Shown: positions 39,457-49,100 of the stretch, piece by piece
How positions within the stretch are numbered: the first letter of the stretch is position 1
How the letters are laid out: every line of letters begins with the position of its first letter
Origin: Paenibacillus sp. 37
GTDB taxonomy: Bacteria > Bacillota > Bacilli > Paenibacillales > Paenibacillaceae
NCBI RefSeq assembly: GCF_008386395.1
Contig: NZ_CP043761.1
Location: forward strand, 4,836,001 to 4,900,000
Direction: 5' to 3'
DNA: 64,000 nt
Notes under the pieces: model-generated
What the model was told of the DNA's origin: nothing
Seen by the model: only the letters and a program-made list of their open reading frames with translations
The model's database searches: none
Program-made: the position numbers and the translations under genes

Positions 39457-39777
39457 CTAGAACACCAATAAACATAGCCCGCCCATAATACATGCCACAC
39501 CTATCCAGCGTAAAGGGCCCACTGTCTCTTTAAATACCAACATCGCAATGATGAGAGTCCACACATATGTTAATGCGTTCGCAGGCAACACTACGGTTAA
39601 GGGAAGAAACTTCAACAACACAATATTCAGCAACGCTCCGGTTCCGTAAAATCCGAGTCCCATGAGTACATGCAGGCGATTGCGACTGGATGCATAAGCT
39701 TTCAGTCCGGCCCCGCCCAGTGCACCACACAACGTCATGACAATTAATACGGCAACCATCCAGCTATCGATCAACAC
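39457..39777 (-). CDS. SMR/EmrE-like membrane protein (second of a pair)
   Basis: A 106-residue protein with four helices, related to the small multidrug resistance superfamily and, by pairing, to ArnE/ArnF (undecaprenyl-phosphate-aminoarabinose flippase subunits). The helix-4-type signature LRWIGVACIMGGLCLLVF is present. The start is a GTG at 39777 overlapping the previous gene by 14 bases, so translation is coupled. It lacks the usual EmrE membrane-embedded glutamate pattern in helix 1 and is thus more like the lipid-sugar transporters. Flippase role is inference. Confidence 0.75.
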   Translation of the reverse strand: MLIDSWMVAVLIVMTLCGALGGAGLKAYASSRNRLHVLMGLGFYGTGALLNIVLLKFLPLTVVLPANALTYVWTLIIAMLVFKETVGPLRWIGVACIMGGLCLLVF

Positions 39778-40093
39778 TGGTTAATGTCACCCCGATTCCA
39801 AGCAACACAACTGCTGCCAGCTTCTGCACCGTAATTTCTTCCCCAAGCAAAAAATATCCATAGATTAAGGCAAATACGTAGCTGGCACACATCAGAGGAT
39901 AAGCAACAGAGAGTTTTTCCAGAGCAAAAGCTTTAATCATCAAAATCGCTCCAAGTCCATAACACAGAAAACCAATACCCAGGTAAATCCACTCGGTTAG
40001 TCCCCATTTCCAAAACAATTGACCCGTTGCTGTCAGAAAAGCGGAAACGAGCATCAACCATTTACCGGTATGACGCGAATTTATTTCCCCCAC
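39764..40093 (-). CDS. SMR/EmrE-like membrane protein (first of a pair)
   Basis: A 109-residue protein with four helices (WLMLVSAFLTATGQLFWKWG; IYLGIGFLCYGLGAILM; AYPLMCASYVFALIYGYFLL; KLAAVVLLGIGVTL). The helix-1 Gln/Trp pattern and the LEKLSVAYPL segment match the ArnE/ArnF-type branch of the DMT superfamily. GTG start at 40093 with GGAGGC upstream. Adjacent SMR genes usually give antiparallel heterodimers. Together with its neighbour it is the best candidate for flipping the lipid-linked sugar. Confidence 0.75.
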   Translation of the reverse strand: MGEINSRHTGKWLMLVSAFLTATGQLFWKWGLTEWIYLGIGFLCYGLGAILMIKAFALEKLSVAYPLMCASYVFALIYGYFLLGEEITVQKLAAVVLLGIGVTLTSVDR

Positions 40094-40713
40094 GTTAATG
40101 CCTCCATGTCCGGAACACGCTTGTTAATAAAGTATCGTTGACTCACTAGCTGCATGACTGGAAGGTCAGATAATGAGTCCGAGTAGGAACATGACTGGTC
40201 ATAATCAATGACCATATTTTTCTCACTCAGATAAGCCTGAATTCGGCGTACCTTCTCTTCCCCTTTGCAATTGCTGCCATCAATTCTGCATGTGTAACCA
40301 CTCTCATGTCGGACAAGTTCAGTTCCAATGACATGATCCACCCAGGGAAAGTTTTTAAAGTATTTCATATAGGCATGCGGAGATGCGGTTACCAGCAAGA
40401 CATGATAGCCTGCTTCTTTACGATGTTGCATCTCTACACTGGCCTCGGCAAAAATGGATGTACGCAAGCGGGTATCAAAGAAATGTTCGAGATCTTTTTC
40501 AGACATACGCTCAATTTCTTGAAAGTAGGATCGTTTGACTTGTTCAACCGTCATGAAGCCTGCCTTGAATAACACGGTATGTAATGCAATGACAGGTAAT
40601 CTCCATACCTGCCACGGGTAACGGCGAACACCGTAATGCACAAATTGAAACATGGAATCACTGCGTATGATCGTTTTATCAATATCGAAAATTGCGACTT
40701 TCGTGCTTTTCAC
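40081..40713 (-). CDS. HAD-IB superfamily phosphatase
   Basis: A 210-residue SerB-like HAD phosphatase. Motif I is VAIFDIDKTI (nucleophile Asp and acid Asp), motif II LLVTASPHAY, motif III a variant DYDQSCSYSDSLSDLPVM with the acidic pair DLP. The start is GTG at 40713 (GAGGGGGATCAGG before it). It overlaps the SMR-like gene by 13 bases. In this operon it is a likely candidate for dephosphorylating polyprenyl-phosphoryl-5-phosphoribose after the UbiA step, but the substrate is inferred from position. Confidence 0.83.
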   Translation of the reverse strand: MKSTKVAIFDIDKTIIRSDSMFQFVHYGVRRYPWQVWRLPVIALHTVLFKAGFMTVEQVKRSYFQEIERMSEKDLEHFFDTRLRTSIFAEASVEMQHRKEAGYHVLLVTASPHAYMKYFKNFPWVDHVIGTELVRHESGYTCRIDGSNCKGEEKVRRIQAYLSEKNMVIDYDQSCSYSDSLSDLPVMQLVSQRYFINKRVPDMEALTWGK

Positions 40714-40731
40714 CCTGATCCCCCTCAGCCT

Positions 40732-41646
40732 TTATTCAAAGATTGCAAAGATTGTAATAACACTTATCACGTACAACATAACCGTAATTAATATGGGCTT
40801 GTCCTCAAATAGCACTCGATCGGGCGAGCCACCTTGGTTCTTCATGTGGATTAGATACAGATAACGGAACATGCCATAAATGACCAGTGGAATTGTCCAC
40901 ATCAGGTGAATGGTCCGATCTGAAGTGAATGTGAACAGGGAATAACTGATAATCGTAGCTGTCGTCACAATCGTATTGAATTGATCCAGTAACGTAATGG
41001 AGTAGTTATCCAAAACCTTACGATGCGATCCTGTATTTCCCTCAAGCAACGTAAGTTCATTTCTGCGTTTGCCAATGGCCAGAAATAACGACAACAGCAT
41101 TGTACAGATCAAAAACCATGGTGTGAACGGCACATGGATCAGCACACCACCTGCAATGGCACGAAGTACAAACCCGGCTGCAATGGTCATCATATCCAGA
41201 ATAACGAGATGTTTCAGCACAAATGAATACGATACATTCAACAGGAAATAGACGATACATAACACCCCGAATAGAGGGTTCATCATGAAGGCCGTTCCTA
41301 CGGAAAGGATTAATAGAATAATGCCAAACAACAAAGCATGACTCGGATTCACCTGCCCAGAAGCCATAGGACGATACTTTTTCACCGGATGCTGTCGATC
41401 CCTGTCCCGGTCTACAAAGTCATTTAAAATATACACACAGCCTGCAACAAGGCTAAATAGAATAAAACCGAGCAACGTCGCAAGAATGGTTTCAGCCCGA
41501 ATCTCCTCAAAAGAGAATAATAACGCAGCAAATAACAGCAGATTTTTAGTCCACTGTTTGGGTCTTAACAATCTGAATAATCCTGACACTGTACTGCCTG
41601 TTCCTGTAGCCGGTGAAGACACCGTACTTGTTCGTGATGATAACAA
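40732..41646 (-). CDS. UbiA-family decaprenyl-phosphate phosphoribosyltransferase-like enzyme
   Basis: A 304-residue, 8-9-helix UbiA-family enzyme. The first aspartate motif reads NDFVDRDRDRQHPVKKYRP, the NDxxDxxxDRxHPxKxxRPxA pattern of actinobacterial DPPR synthase (Rv3806c), followed by the second region LKHLVILDMM and GFVLRAIAGG. AIGKRRNEL matches the third. That enzyme transfers phosphoribose from PRPP to polyprenyl phosphate. The start is a TTG at 41646 (GGGAG before it). It heads the operon and is separated from dapL by a terminator. Confidence 0.85.
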   Translation of the reverse strand: MLSSRTSTVSSPATGTGSTVSGLFRLLRPKQWTKNLLLFAALLFSFEEIRAETILATLLGFILFSLVAGCVYILNDFVDRDRDRQHPVKKYRPMASGQVNPSHALLFGIILLILSVGTAFMMNPLFGVLCIVYFLLNVSYSFVLKHLVILDMMTIAAGFVLRAIAGGVLIHVPFTPWFLICTMLLSLFLAIGKRRNELTLLEGNTGSHRKVLDNYSITLLDQFNTIVTTATIISYSLFTFTSDRTIHLMWTIPLVIYGMFRYLYLIHMKNQGGSPDRVLFEDKPILITVMLYVISVITIFAIFE

Positions 41647-41763
41647 TTGTAATAACTCCCTTCAAAAACAACTTCTGTATATAACAAATAACGTAAAGAT
41701 CTAATCATATGTTGCTTGTATAATTTTGTAAAGGGAGTAAATGAAAAAAATCTAATATGGGCA

Positions 41764-41792
41764 TAAAAAAGAGACCGTTTCCGGTCTCTTCG
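41764..41792 (-). terminator. Terminator of dapL
   Basis: On the minus strand AGAGACCG pairs with CGGTCTCT around GAAA, followed by TTTTTTATG. It lies about 30 bases after the dapL stop at 41825 and separates it from the UbiA operon. Confidence 0.85.
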
Positions 41793-41824
41793 TTAGTACG
41801 TGATTTAATCATTGGGTAATACGA

Positions 41825-43078
41825 TTAAAATTCGAATTGTACGTCGCTCAGACGACGTTTGATCTCAGCAATAACACGTTTCTCTTCCTCTTCACCCTTC
41901 GCCTCAAAGGTTACGGAGAAACGAACAAAGTTACCAGCATCATCCCAAGGTACGGATGAGATCAGTTTCTCACGGATCAGGAATTGGGAGAAATCTTCGC
42001 CAGATTCGAAGCGACGTCCGCCAACCACACCTTTTGGTGCTTCTACATACAGGAAGAATGAACCTTTAGGTTTTTCAGCCTGGAAGCCCAGTTCGTTCAA
42101 TGCGGCAACGAGCATATCGTGACGACGGGAATATTTCTCTGCAATTTTTTCCGTAATTTCAGGGTGATTCAATCCATAAGCAGCAGCCTTTTGAATCGCG
42201 ATGAACTGACCGGAGTCATTGTTGTCCTTCACGTCGCTGAATGCTTTGACTACAAGCGGGTTACCCGCTACGAATCCGATTCTCCAACCCGTCATGTTGT
42301 AGGACTTGGATAGCGAGTGCAGCTCTACGCCGACATCCTTCGCTCCAGGTACCGACAGGAAGCTGAACGGTTTTTTGCCATCATACGTCAATGCTGCGTA
42401 TGGAGCATCATGTACAACCACAACATTGTATTTCTTAGCCCATTCCACAACTTCAGTGAAGAATTCCACCGTTGCACTTGCGCCTGTTGGGTTGTTCGGG
42501 TAGTTCAGGTAGAGCAACTTCGCACGTTTTGCGATGTCTTCCGGGATAGCCGTCAGATCAGGCAGGAAGTTGTTCTCTTTCGTCAATTGAATGTTGAACA
42601 CTTCTCCACCCAGATACTTCGTATGTGTACCCATAACCGGGTAACCTGGAACGGTCATGATCGTCACATCACCCGAATTGATGAAGCATGAAGGCATCAT
42701 CGCCAAAGCCGGTTTGGAACCAATGGAGTGTACGATTTCAGTATCTGCATCGATACCTTCTACATTGAATACGTTTTTCAGATAAGAAGCAGCAGCAGCT
42801 TTGAATTCTGGAATGCCATTGTCGGCATAACCACGGTTCTCAGGTCTGGAAGCTTCTTCTGCAAGTGCAGCTACAATGCCTGGATCAGCCATTTCGTCAG
42901 GTTCACCTACACCAAGGTCAATCAGTTCCACATCGGGAAAATCTTTTTTGGCCGAAGCTTTGGCACGTTTGATTTTCTCGAATTTATAAATGTTCGTGTC
43001 TTTACCATAGTTGGAGCCACCGATACGGTCGGCAAAATTAGTCTGAATGTAAGTTTCTTGATATTTATCGATACTCAT
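41825..43078 (-). CDS. dapL: LL-diaminopimelate aminotransferase
   Basis: Converts tetrahydrodipicolinate plus glutamate to LL-diaminopimelate in one step, by-passing the acyl route of lysine and meso-DAP synthesis. 417 residues of fold-type I PLP aminotransferase; the PLP lysine is in LHSLSKSYNMTGWR, with NYPNNPTG and VVVHDAPYAALTYDG upstream. ATG at 43078 is used; an ATG at 43090 follows GAGGAG too closely. A Paenibacillus-type DapL, and a clue to lineage. Followed by a terminator. Confidence 0.93.
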   Translation of the reverse strand: MSIDKYQETYIQTNFADRIGGSNYGKDTNIYKFEKIKRAKASAKKDFPDVELIDLGVGEPDEMADPGIVAALAEEASRPENRGYADNGIPEFKAAAASYLKNVFNVEGIDADTEIVHSIGSKPALAMMPSCFINSGDVTIMTVPGYPVMGTHTKYLGGEVFNIQLTKENNFLPDLTAIPEDIAKRAKLLYLNYPNNPTGASATVEFFTEVVEWAKKYNVVVVHDAPYAALTYDGKKPFSFLSVPGAKDVGVELHSLSKSYNMTGWRIGFVAGNPLVVKAFSDVKDNNDSGQFIAIQKAAAYGLNHPEITEKIAEKYSRRHDMLVAALNELGFQAEKPKGSFFLYVEAPKGVVGGRRFESGEDFSQFLIREKLISSVPWDDAGNFVRFSVTFEAKGEEEEKRVIAEIKRRLSDVQFEF

Positions 43079-43188
43079 AACGTTGTTCATCTCCTCATTT
43101 GACGCAAATTTCTACACTTTAATATGAAGCATTTGCGTAATCAAAGCCATGGACAAAGTATCCGAACATTTGTACTTTCTTGGAGCTG

Positions 43189-44151
43189 TTAACGACTGCG
43201 TAGCGATGCAAGCACGTCTTCCATATCTTGCGGAATCGGAGCTGAAAATTCAAGGTATTCTCCCGTTGTTGGATGCACAAATCCTAGAATAGCCGCATGA
43301 AGAGCCTGTCCTTGCATTTTGATGCCTTTATTCCGTCCATAAGTTGGATCTCCTACAAGCGGATGACCAATAAATTTCATGTGAACCCGAATCTGGTGAG
43401 TACGTCCTGTCTCCAGTTTCAATTCCAACAAGGTGTAATCATTAATCCGCTCTGTAACGGTAAAATGCGTAACGGCATGTTTACTGTTACGTTCTGTGAC
43501 CGTATACATTTTGCGGTCATTGGTATCTCGTCCAATCGGTGCATCAACGGTCCCTTGATCATGGTTAAGATGACCATGAACAAGCGCGATATAACGTCTG
43601 TTCACCGTATGGTCTTTCAACTGGGCAGCCAGTGATGCATGCGCACGATCGTTCTTGGCAGCCATGATCAGGCCAGATGTATCCTTATCGATACGATGCA
43701 CAATACCAGGACGCAACTCCCCATTAATACCCGAGAGGTCTTTGCAGTGATGCATAAGTGCATTAACGAGGGTACCCGACGTATGTCCTGGTGCTGGATG
43801 CACCACAAGACCACGCTGTTTGTTAATCACGATTAGGTCGCTGTCTTCATATACCACTTCCAGCGGGATATCTTCGGCAACGATCTCAACGGCAGCCGGT
43901 TCAGGAATCTGTAGTTCAATCAGATCACCTTCGGATAACTTGGCATTGGCTTTGACTACAGCACCATTTACCGTAACCATTCCGTCTCCGATCCACAATT
44001 GAACTTGGGAGCGAGATACGTTATCCACGGCTTCCGTAATATATTTGTCTATTCGTTCTTTTTTATGTTCAGCGGCAACGGTCCATTCCATACGTTCATT
44101 GCCATTCATTAGTTCTTCGTCGTTAATCTGTTCCTTATTCGGATTACTCAT
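43189..44151 (-). CDS. rluD: Large-subunit pseudouridine synthase, RluD family
   Basis: Isomerises uridines in 23S rRNA. 320 residues: S4 RNA-binding domain at the N-terminus (ERIDKYITEAVDNVSRSQVQ), then the RluA/C/D catalytic domain with the nucleophile Asp in VHRIDKDTSGLI. The start is the ATG at 44151 that overlaps the lspA stop by 8 bases; a longer frame from 44217 has no ribosome-binding site. The lspA-rluD pair is conserved in Bacillales (YlyB in B. subtilis). Confidence 0.93.
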   Translation of the reverse strand: MSNPNKEQINDEELMNGNERMEWTVAAEHKKERIDKYITEAVDNVSRSQVQLWIGDGMVTVNGAVVKANAKLSEGDLIELQIPEPAAVEIVAEDIPLEVVYEDSDLIVINKQRGLVVHPAPGHTSGTLVNALMHHCKDLSGINGELRPGIVHRIDKDTSGLIMAAKNDRAHASLAAQLKDHTVNRRYIALVHGHLNHDQGTVDAPIGRDTNDRKMYTVTERNSKHAVTHFTVTERINDYTLLELKLETGRTHQIRVHMKFIGHPLVGDPTYGRNKGIKMQGQALHAAILGFVHPTTGEYLEFSAPIPQDMEDVLASLRSR

Positions 44152-44638
44152 GATGTTCATTCCCTTCAATCTTCGCGGCTGCTTTTTCGCGCCGTCCTTC
44201 AAGCAACGTCTCCACAATGATCAACGCTACACCCATGCAGATTGCCGAATCGGCGATGTTAAAAATGGGAAACGTATAACTTCCAAAATTAAGTTGTACA
44301 AAATCTACAACTTCTCCGGTTAATGCCCGGTCAAGGAAGTTGCCAATTGCTCCACCAAGCACCAAACTAAGCGCCACAGGCAGCAATTTGTGCGGGGTAT
44401 CTTTTACCTTTTGCAAATACCAAATCAAGGCAACGACCACAATCAACGTAACCACGATAAAGAACCAACGCTGGTCTTGCAGAATGCCAAATGCTGCTCC
44501 TGAGTTACGATGTGATGTGATGACAAAGAAATTGCCGATGACCGGAATTTCTTCTCTGAGTTCCATCCGGGTTGCAATCAGATACTTGGTTCCCTGATCC
44601 AATAAAAATACGATAAAAGCGAGGATATAATACACCAC
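44144..44638 (-). CDS. lspA: Lipoprotein signal peptidase (SPase II)
   Basis: A 164-residue, four-helix aspartic protease that removes prolipoprotein signal peptides at the lipid-modified Cys. Conserved box NSGAAFGI, the catalytic Asp in NFLDR (region GGAIGNFLDRA) and the second Asp in NIADSAICMG are present. ATG at 44638. Upstream lies yteA, read away from it. Confidence 0.95.
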   Translation of the reverse strand: MVYYILAFIVFLLDQGTKYLIATRMELREEIPVIGNFFVITSHRNSGAAFGILQDQRWFFIVVTLIVVVALIWYLQKVKDTPHKLLPVALSLVLGGAIGNFLDRALTGEVVDFVQLNFGSYTFPIFNIADSAICMGVALIIVETLLEGRREKAAAKIEGNEHHE

Positions 44639-44860
44639 GTTTGTTTGTCACTCCGTTCTTGTCTTTTCCAAACGATACCAGGCTTACGCCAGACTTGTTT
44701 ATTGTAGCACAGCTGTTTGGAAATCGTCCACGACGCGCTATATCAGCAAAGCTTATGGCAAAAACGATAACATTTCCCTTCTGTAATCTTGCCCTAGATG
44801 GCACATCCTACAATAGAGTCAAAATCCGGATTCCAGCATGAAAGCAGAAAGGAGAAAAAC

Positions 44861-45598
44861 ATGTCACATTTCACTAACGAACAATTGCAATTTTTACGTT
44901 CCCAACTGATGTCCGATAAGCGCGATATTGAACATAGACTTTCGGAAAACGAGCATTATGGCCTTGGAGATTCCCTTAAACTACAGACAGGTGAATTATC
45001 ACCAATTGATAATCATCCTGGCGACATAGCTACGGAGGTGTATGAACGCGAGAAAGATATTTCCCTGCTGGAACATGATGAATTCCAATTGGAACGTATC
45101 GATTCTGCACTGCACTCCATCGAAGAAGGACATTACGGTACATGTGCGGTCTGCCAGCAACCCATCCCTTATGAACGCATGGAAGCTGTTCCCTACACCA
45201 AATACTGTAAAAAACATCAACCGGAAACCGTTGTCTCCGAAAACCGTCCTGTAGAGGAAGAATTCCTTGCCCCGGCATTTGGTCGAACCAGTCTGGACGA
45301 GCGTGATGATCAAAATGGCTTCGATGGTGAGGACACGTGGCAGATTGTTGAAAGCTGGGGCACATCGAACTCTCCAGCCATGGCTGAAGGACGCGATATC
45401 GACAGCTATGATGTTATGGCGATTGAAGCAACCGATGAAGTGGAGGGCTGCGTTGAAGCGTACGAAAGCTTCGTTGCAACAGACATCTATGGTCATGACG
45501 TCTCCATCGTGCGCAATCGGCAATATCGCCAGTATCTGGAGAACCGTGAGGGCGAGGGTCTGTTAGAACCAGATATGGAGACGGATGACATTTACTAA
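44861..45598 (+). CDS. YteA-family TraR/DksA zinc-finger protein
   Basis: A 245-residue soluble protein. The N-terminal helix-rich part has a coiled coil (DSLKLQTGELSPIDNHPGD) and a TraR/DksA-type C4 finger (CAVCQQPIPYERMEAVPYTK then YCKKH). The second half is acidic and of unknown fold. The clear AAGGAGAAAAAC precedes the ATG. YteA in B. subtilis is a sporulation-associated protein. It is the only plus-strand gene in this part of the cluster. Partner unknown. Confidence 0.78.
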   Translation: MSHFTNEQLQFLRSQLMSDKRDIEHRLSENEHYGLGDSLKLQTGELSPIDNHPGDIATEVYEREKDISLLEHDEFQLERIDSALHSIEEGHYGTCAVCQQPIPYERMEAVPYTKYCKKHQPETVVSENRPVEEEFLAPAFGRTSLDERDDQNGFDGEDTWQIVESWGTSNSPAMAEGRDIDSYDVMAIEATDEVEGCVEAYESFVATDIYGHDVSIVRNRQYRQYLENREGEGLLEPDMETDDIY

Positions 45599-45621
45599 AT
45601 GTAACTTAATATCATTCACGC

Positions 45622-45978
45622 TTAGTAGGTGTTCATATCAAGCTGACGCTGGACAATGCGCACAATATCAGCGATGTAGTCTCCAACAATGGGAAGATTG
45701 AGCGCCCCAAGTAGCTGTAAAACGTAAATAATCGTTGCTGCGAAAAAGGTAAAACCAATCGCGATCCCCACACCTCTTGCGGCTCCAGACAACAAGTTAA
45801 GTCCGATTAATTTCCATGGTCTGTTCAGCAATTCTGTGTATTGCGCAATGCGTGAACGTTCCAGTTCATTCGCCAGACGGTTAGTCAGGGTATGTAGCTC
45901 TTCAATTTTGTCATGCGAATTCAGATGATCTGATGTTGATGGTGTAGCAGTTTCCGCTTGCTTGTCATGTTCGCTCAT
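45622..45978 (-). CDS. DUF5665-family membrane protein
   Basis: A 118-residue protein with a soluble N-terminal part (DELERSRIAQYTELLNRPWK-type helix, residues about 35-60), a membrane helix pair (GIAIGFTFFAATIIYVLQLL) and a short cytoplasmic tail (DIVRIVQRQLDMNTY). This layout is that of DUF5665 proteins from Bacillales, often near ileS. ATG at 45978 with AAAGGAAC 9 bases before. It is transcribed with ileS or from its own promoter and converges on yteA. Function unknown. Confidence 0.72.
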   Translation of the reverse strand: MSEHDKQAETATPSTSDHLNSHDKIEELHTLTNRLANELERSRIAQYTELLNRPWKLIGLNLLSGAARGVGIAIGFTFFAATIIYVLQLLGALNLPIVGDYIADIVRIVQRQLDMNTY

Positions 45979-46040
45979 GTTTTGGTCAGTTCCTTTGATC
46001 AATATAGATTAACTGCACTATAGAATCATTGCCTTTTTGC

Positions 46041-46101
46041 TTAAAAAACAAACGAGCCCAGAACCAGGGAATATGTCCCTGCCTCTGCGGCTCGTTTGTT
46101 T
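46041..46101 (-). terminator. Terminator of ileS
   Basis: A 12-bp outer stem (AACAAACGAGCC with GGCTCGTTTGTT) with an inner AGGGA/TCCCT stem, followed on the minus strand by TTTTTTAAG. It lies 43 bases after the ileS stop. Confidence 0.85.
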
Positions 46102-46143
46102 ATACTCTATATTCTATCCCTGTTGAATGGGATATGCTCCGAA

Positions 46144-49100
46144 TTACGCTTCGATATAAATACCGATCGATTTGCCTCCGGCTTCAACACGTTCCATGGC
46201 CTCATTTGTGCCAAATGTCACTTCGGTTACGAGAACATTTTCACGCAATACATCATCAAACGCCTGAATAGCTTCCTGAAGGGATGCATCCACATCCAGT
46301 GTCAAACGTACTCTTTTCTCAATTGGCAGGTCCAGTCGTTTCCGGGTATCCTGCACAGCACGAACCACTTCACGGACCCAGCCTTCCTGTTCCAGTGATG
46401 CTGTGATTTCGGTATTGAGCGCAACCGTCAGACCGTAACCTGATGCAGAAGCAAAACCTGATTTAGCCTGCTTATCAACCAATAATTCTTCGCTCGTCAC
46501 TTGCAGCTCTTCGCCTTCCGGAGAAACGATGTTCAGCACGCCTTCCGAAACCACTTTACGCGTCTCATCGGCCGACATTCCCTTGAAGAAGTTTTGCAGA
46601 AATCCTACGTTTTTACCGTATTTCTTACCTGCAACTTTCAGGTTCAGCTTCAATGTAAAGTCAACGAATTCCGCATCATTATGCTCCGTACGGATTCCTT
46701 TTACATTGATCTCTTCCTTGATGATCTCTTCATAACTTGCCAGGTCAAATCCTTTATCCAGAGAAACGATCAATTCGGACAGCGGCTGACGTGTCTTGAT
46801 GCCTGTTTCGTTACGAACGTTACGGGCAAGTTCAACCACGCGGCGAGCCGTCTCCATATCTTGTTCCAGACCTGCATCAATCAGCGATTCATTAGCTACC
46901 GGATAGTCTTCCATGTGCACACTCTCACCTGTTGCAAGGTTCAGATAGATGTCTTCTGCCAGCATCGGTGTGAACGGAGCAACCAATTTCGCAGTAGTCA
47001 CCAGTACCTCAGTCAATGTGCGGTAAGCGTCGAGTTTATCCTCTGTCAGGCCACTTCCCCAGAACCGGTCACGGGAACGACGGATATACCAGTTACTCAA
47101 CTCATCAACAAATGCTTCAATCGCTTTGGAAGAGTTCAGATAGTCGTTAACCAGCAACGCTTTTTCTACAACCAGGATCAGGCTGTTCAGTCTCGACAGA
47201 ATCCAGCGATCCAGCTTGTGTGCGGACAGTTGGAACGGGTGCTCCTGTGGATCAAATCCATCAATGGTAGCATAAAGCGTCAGGAATGCATGGGTGTTGA
47301 CCAGCGTATCCACCATTTTGGATTTGGCTTCGCCTACGATACCTTTGGAGAAACGTTTGCTGTTCCACGGTGCACTGTCAGACAACAAAGCCCAGCGGAA
47401 TGCATCTGTACCATATTCTTCAATCACTTCCCAAGGATCGATAACGTTACCTTTGGATTTGGACATCTTCTGTCCGTTCTCGTCCAGAACGTGTCCTGTA
47501 GCCATAACCGCTTTGTAAGGCGCTTTGCCTGTCAAAAGGGTGGAAACCGCCAGCAAGCTGTAGAACCAGCCACGTGTCTGGTCAATTCCCTCACAGATCA
47601 TATCAGCAGGATACTGCTGTTCGAATACTTCTTTATTTTCAAATGGATAGTGCTGCTGAGCAAACGGCATGGAGCCGCTGTCGAACCAGACATCGATCAC
47701 TTCCGGCGTACGTTTCATCTCATATTTGCCACAAGAGCTCATGACTTTAACGTCATCCACATATGGTTTATGCAATTCAAGATTCTCAGGCACATCACCT
47801 ATCGCACGAGCACGCAATTCTGCAATGCTGTGTGGAGCAAATTGTTCGCCAGTCTCCTCGCACACCCAGATGTTCAGCGGTGTTCCCCAATAACGATCAC
47901 GGCTGATGTTCCAATCCACCAGATCCTCAAGGAATTTCCCGAAGCGACCTTCACGAACATGACCTGGGTACCAATCCACTTCACTATTGTTGGCAATCAG
48001 TTGGTCCTTGATGGCTGTTGTTTGGATAAACCAGCTGTCCATTGCATAGTACAGAAGTGGTGTATCACAACGCCAGCAGAATGGATAGCTGTGCTCATAT
48101 TTTTCTTTGCTGAACAAACGTCCATTCTCGGACAAGTATCGCACGATATCAATATCACAATCCTTCACGAAACGTCCGGCAAAATCAGTAACCTCAGCAA
48201 CAAATTTACCTTCCAGGTCCACCATGTTCACAAAGCTGATCCCATTCTCACGGCATACACGGTAGTCATCTTCACCATGGGCAGGAGCCATGTGTACGAT
48301 ACCCGTACCACTTGCATCCGTTACAAAGCCTGCACCCAGAATGATGTTGGCTTTCTCAGCCTGAACGTAGTTGAACGGAGGATCATACGTTTTGCCAACC
48401 AGATCGGCACCTTTCAGTGCACCGATGATCTCATACTCACCCTTGGTATCTTTCATCACTTTTTCAACCAGATTGGTTGCCATGATGTACACTTCATCAC
48501 CTTGACGAACACGGGAGTAGTCCATATCCGGATTCACGGCAAGTGCAACATGTGAAGGCAGCGTCCAAGGTGTTGTTGTCCAAGCCAGTACAAATTCTCC
48601 GCTGTCATTCAGTTTAAATTTCGCTGTAGCGCTCAGGTCTTTGACGTCTTTGTACCCTTGTGCAACTTCATGGGAACTCAGTGTTGTCTGACATGATGGG
48701 CAATACGGACTCACACGGTGACCACGATACAACAGGCCTTTCTCATGAATTGTCGCCAGGATGTTCCATACACTCTCGATGTAGTTGTTATCAAGGGTGA
48801 TATACGGGTTATCCATATCCGTCCAATATCCGATACCTTCTGTCAAATCACGCCATTGTTGCTCATACTCGAATACGCTCGCTTTACATTCGTTAATGAA
48901 TTTTTCCACGCCATAATCTTCGATTTCCCACTTGTGGGAGATACCAAGCTTCTTCTGTACACCCAGTTCTACTGGCAGACCGTGTGTATCCCAACCCGCT
49001 TTACGAACAACACGGTAACCCTTCATCGTGTTATAACGACCAACGAAATCCTTGATTACGCGTCCCAGAACGTGACCGATATGTGGTTTTCCGTTCGCTG

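Noticed and set aside
46501..48555. 684-residue open frame on the plus strand opposite ileS
   Set aside because: Antisense shadow of the strongly conserved ileS gene; Cys/His/Phe-rich, no start signal, no known domain.
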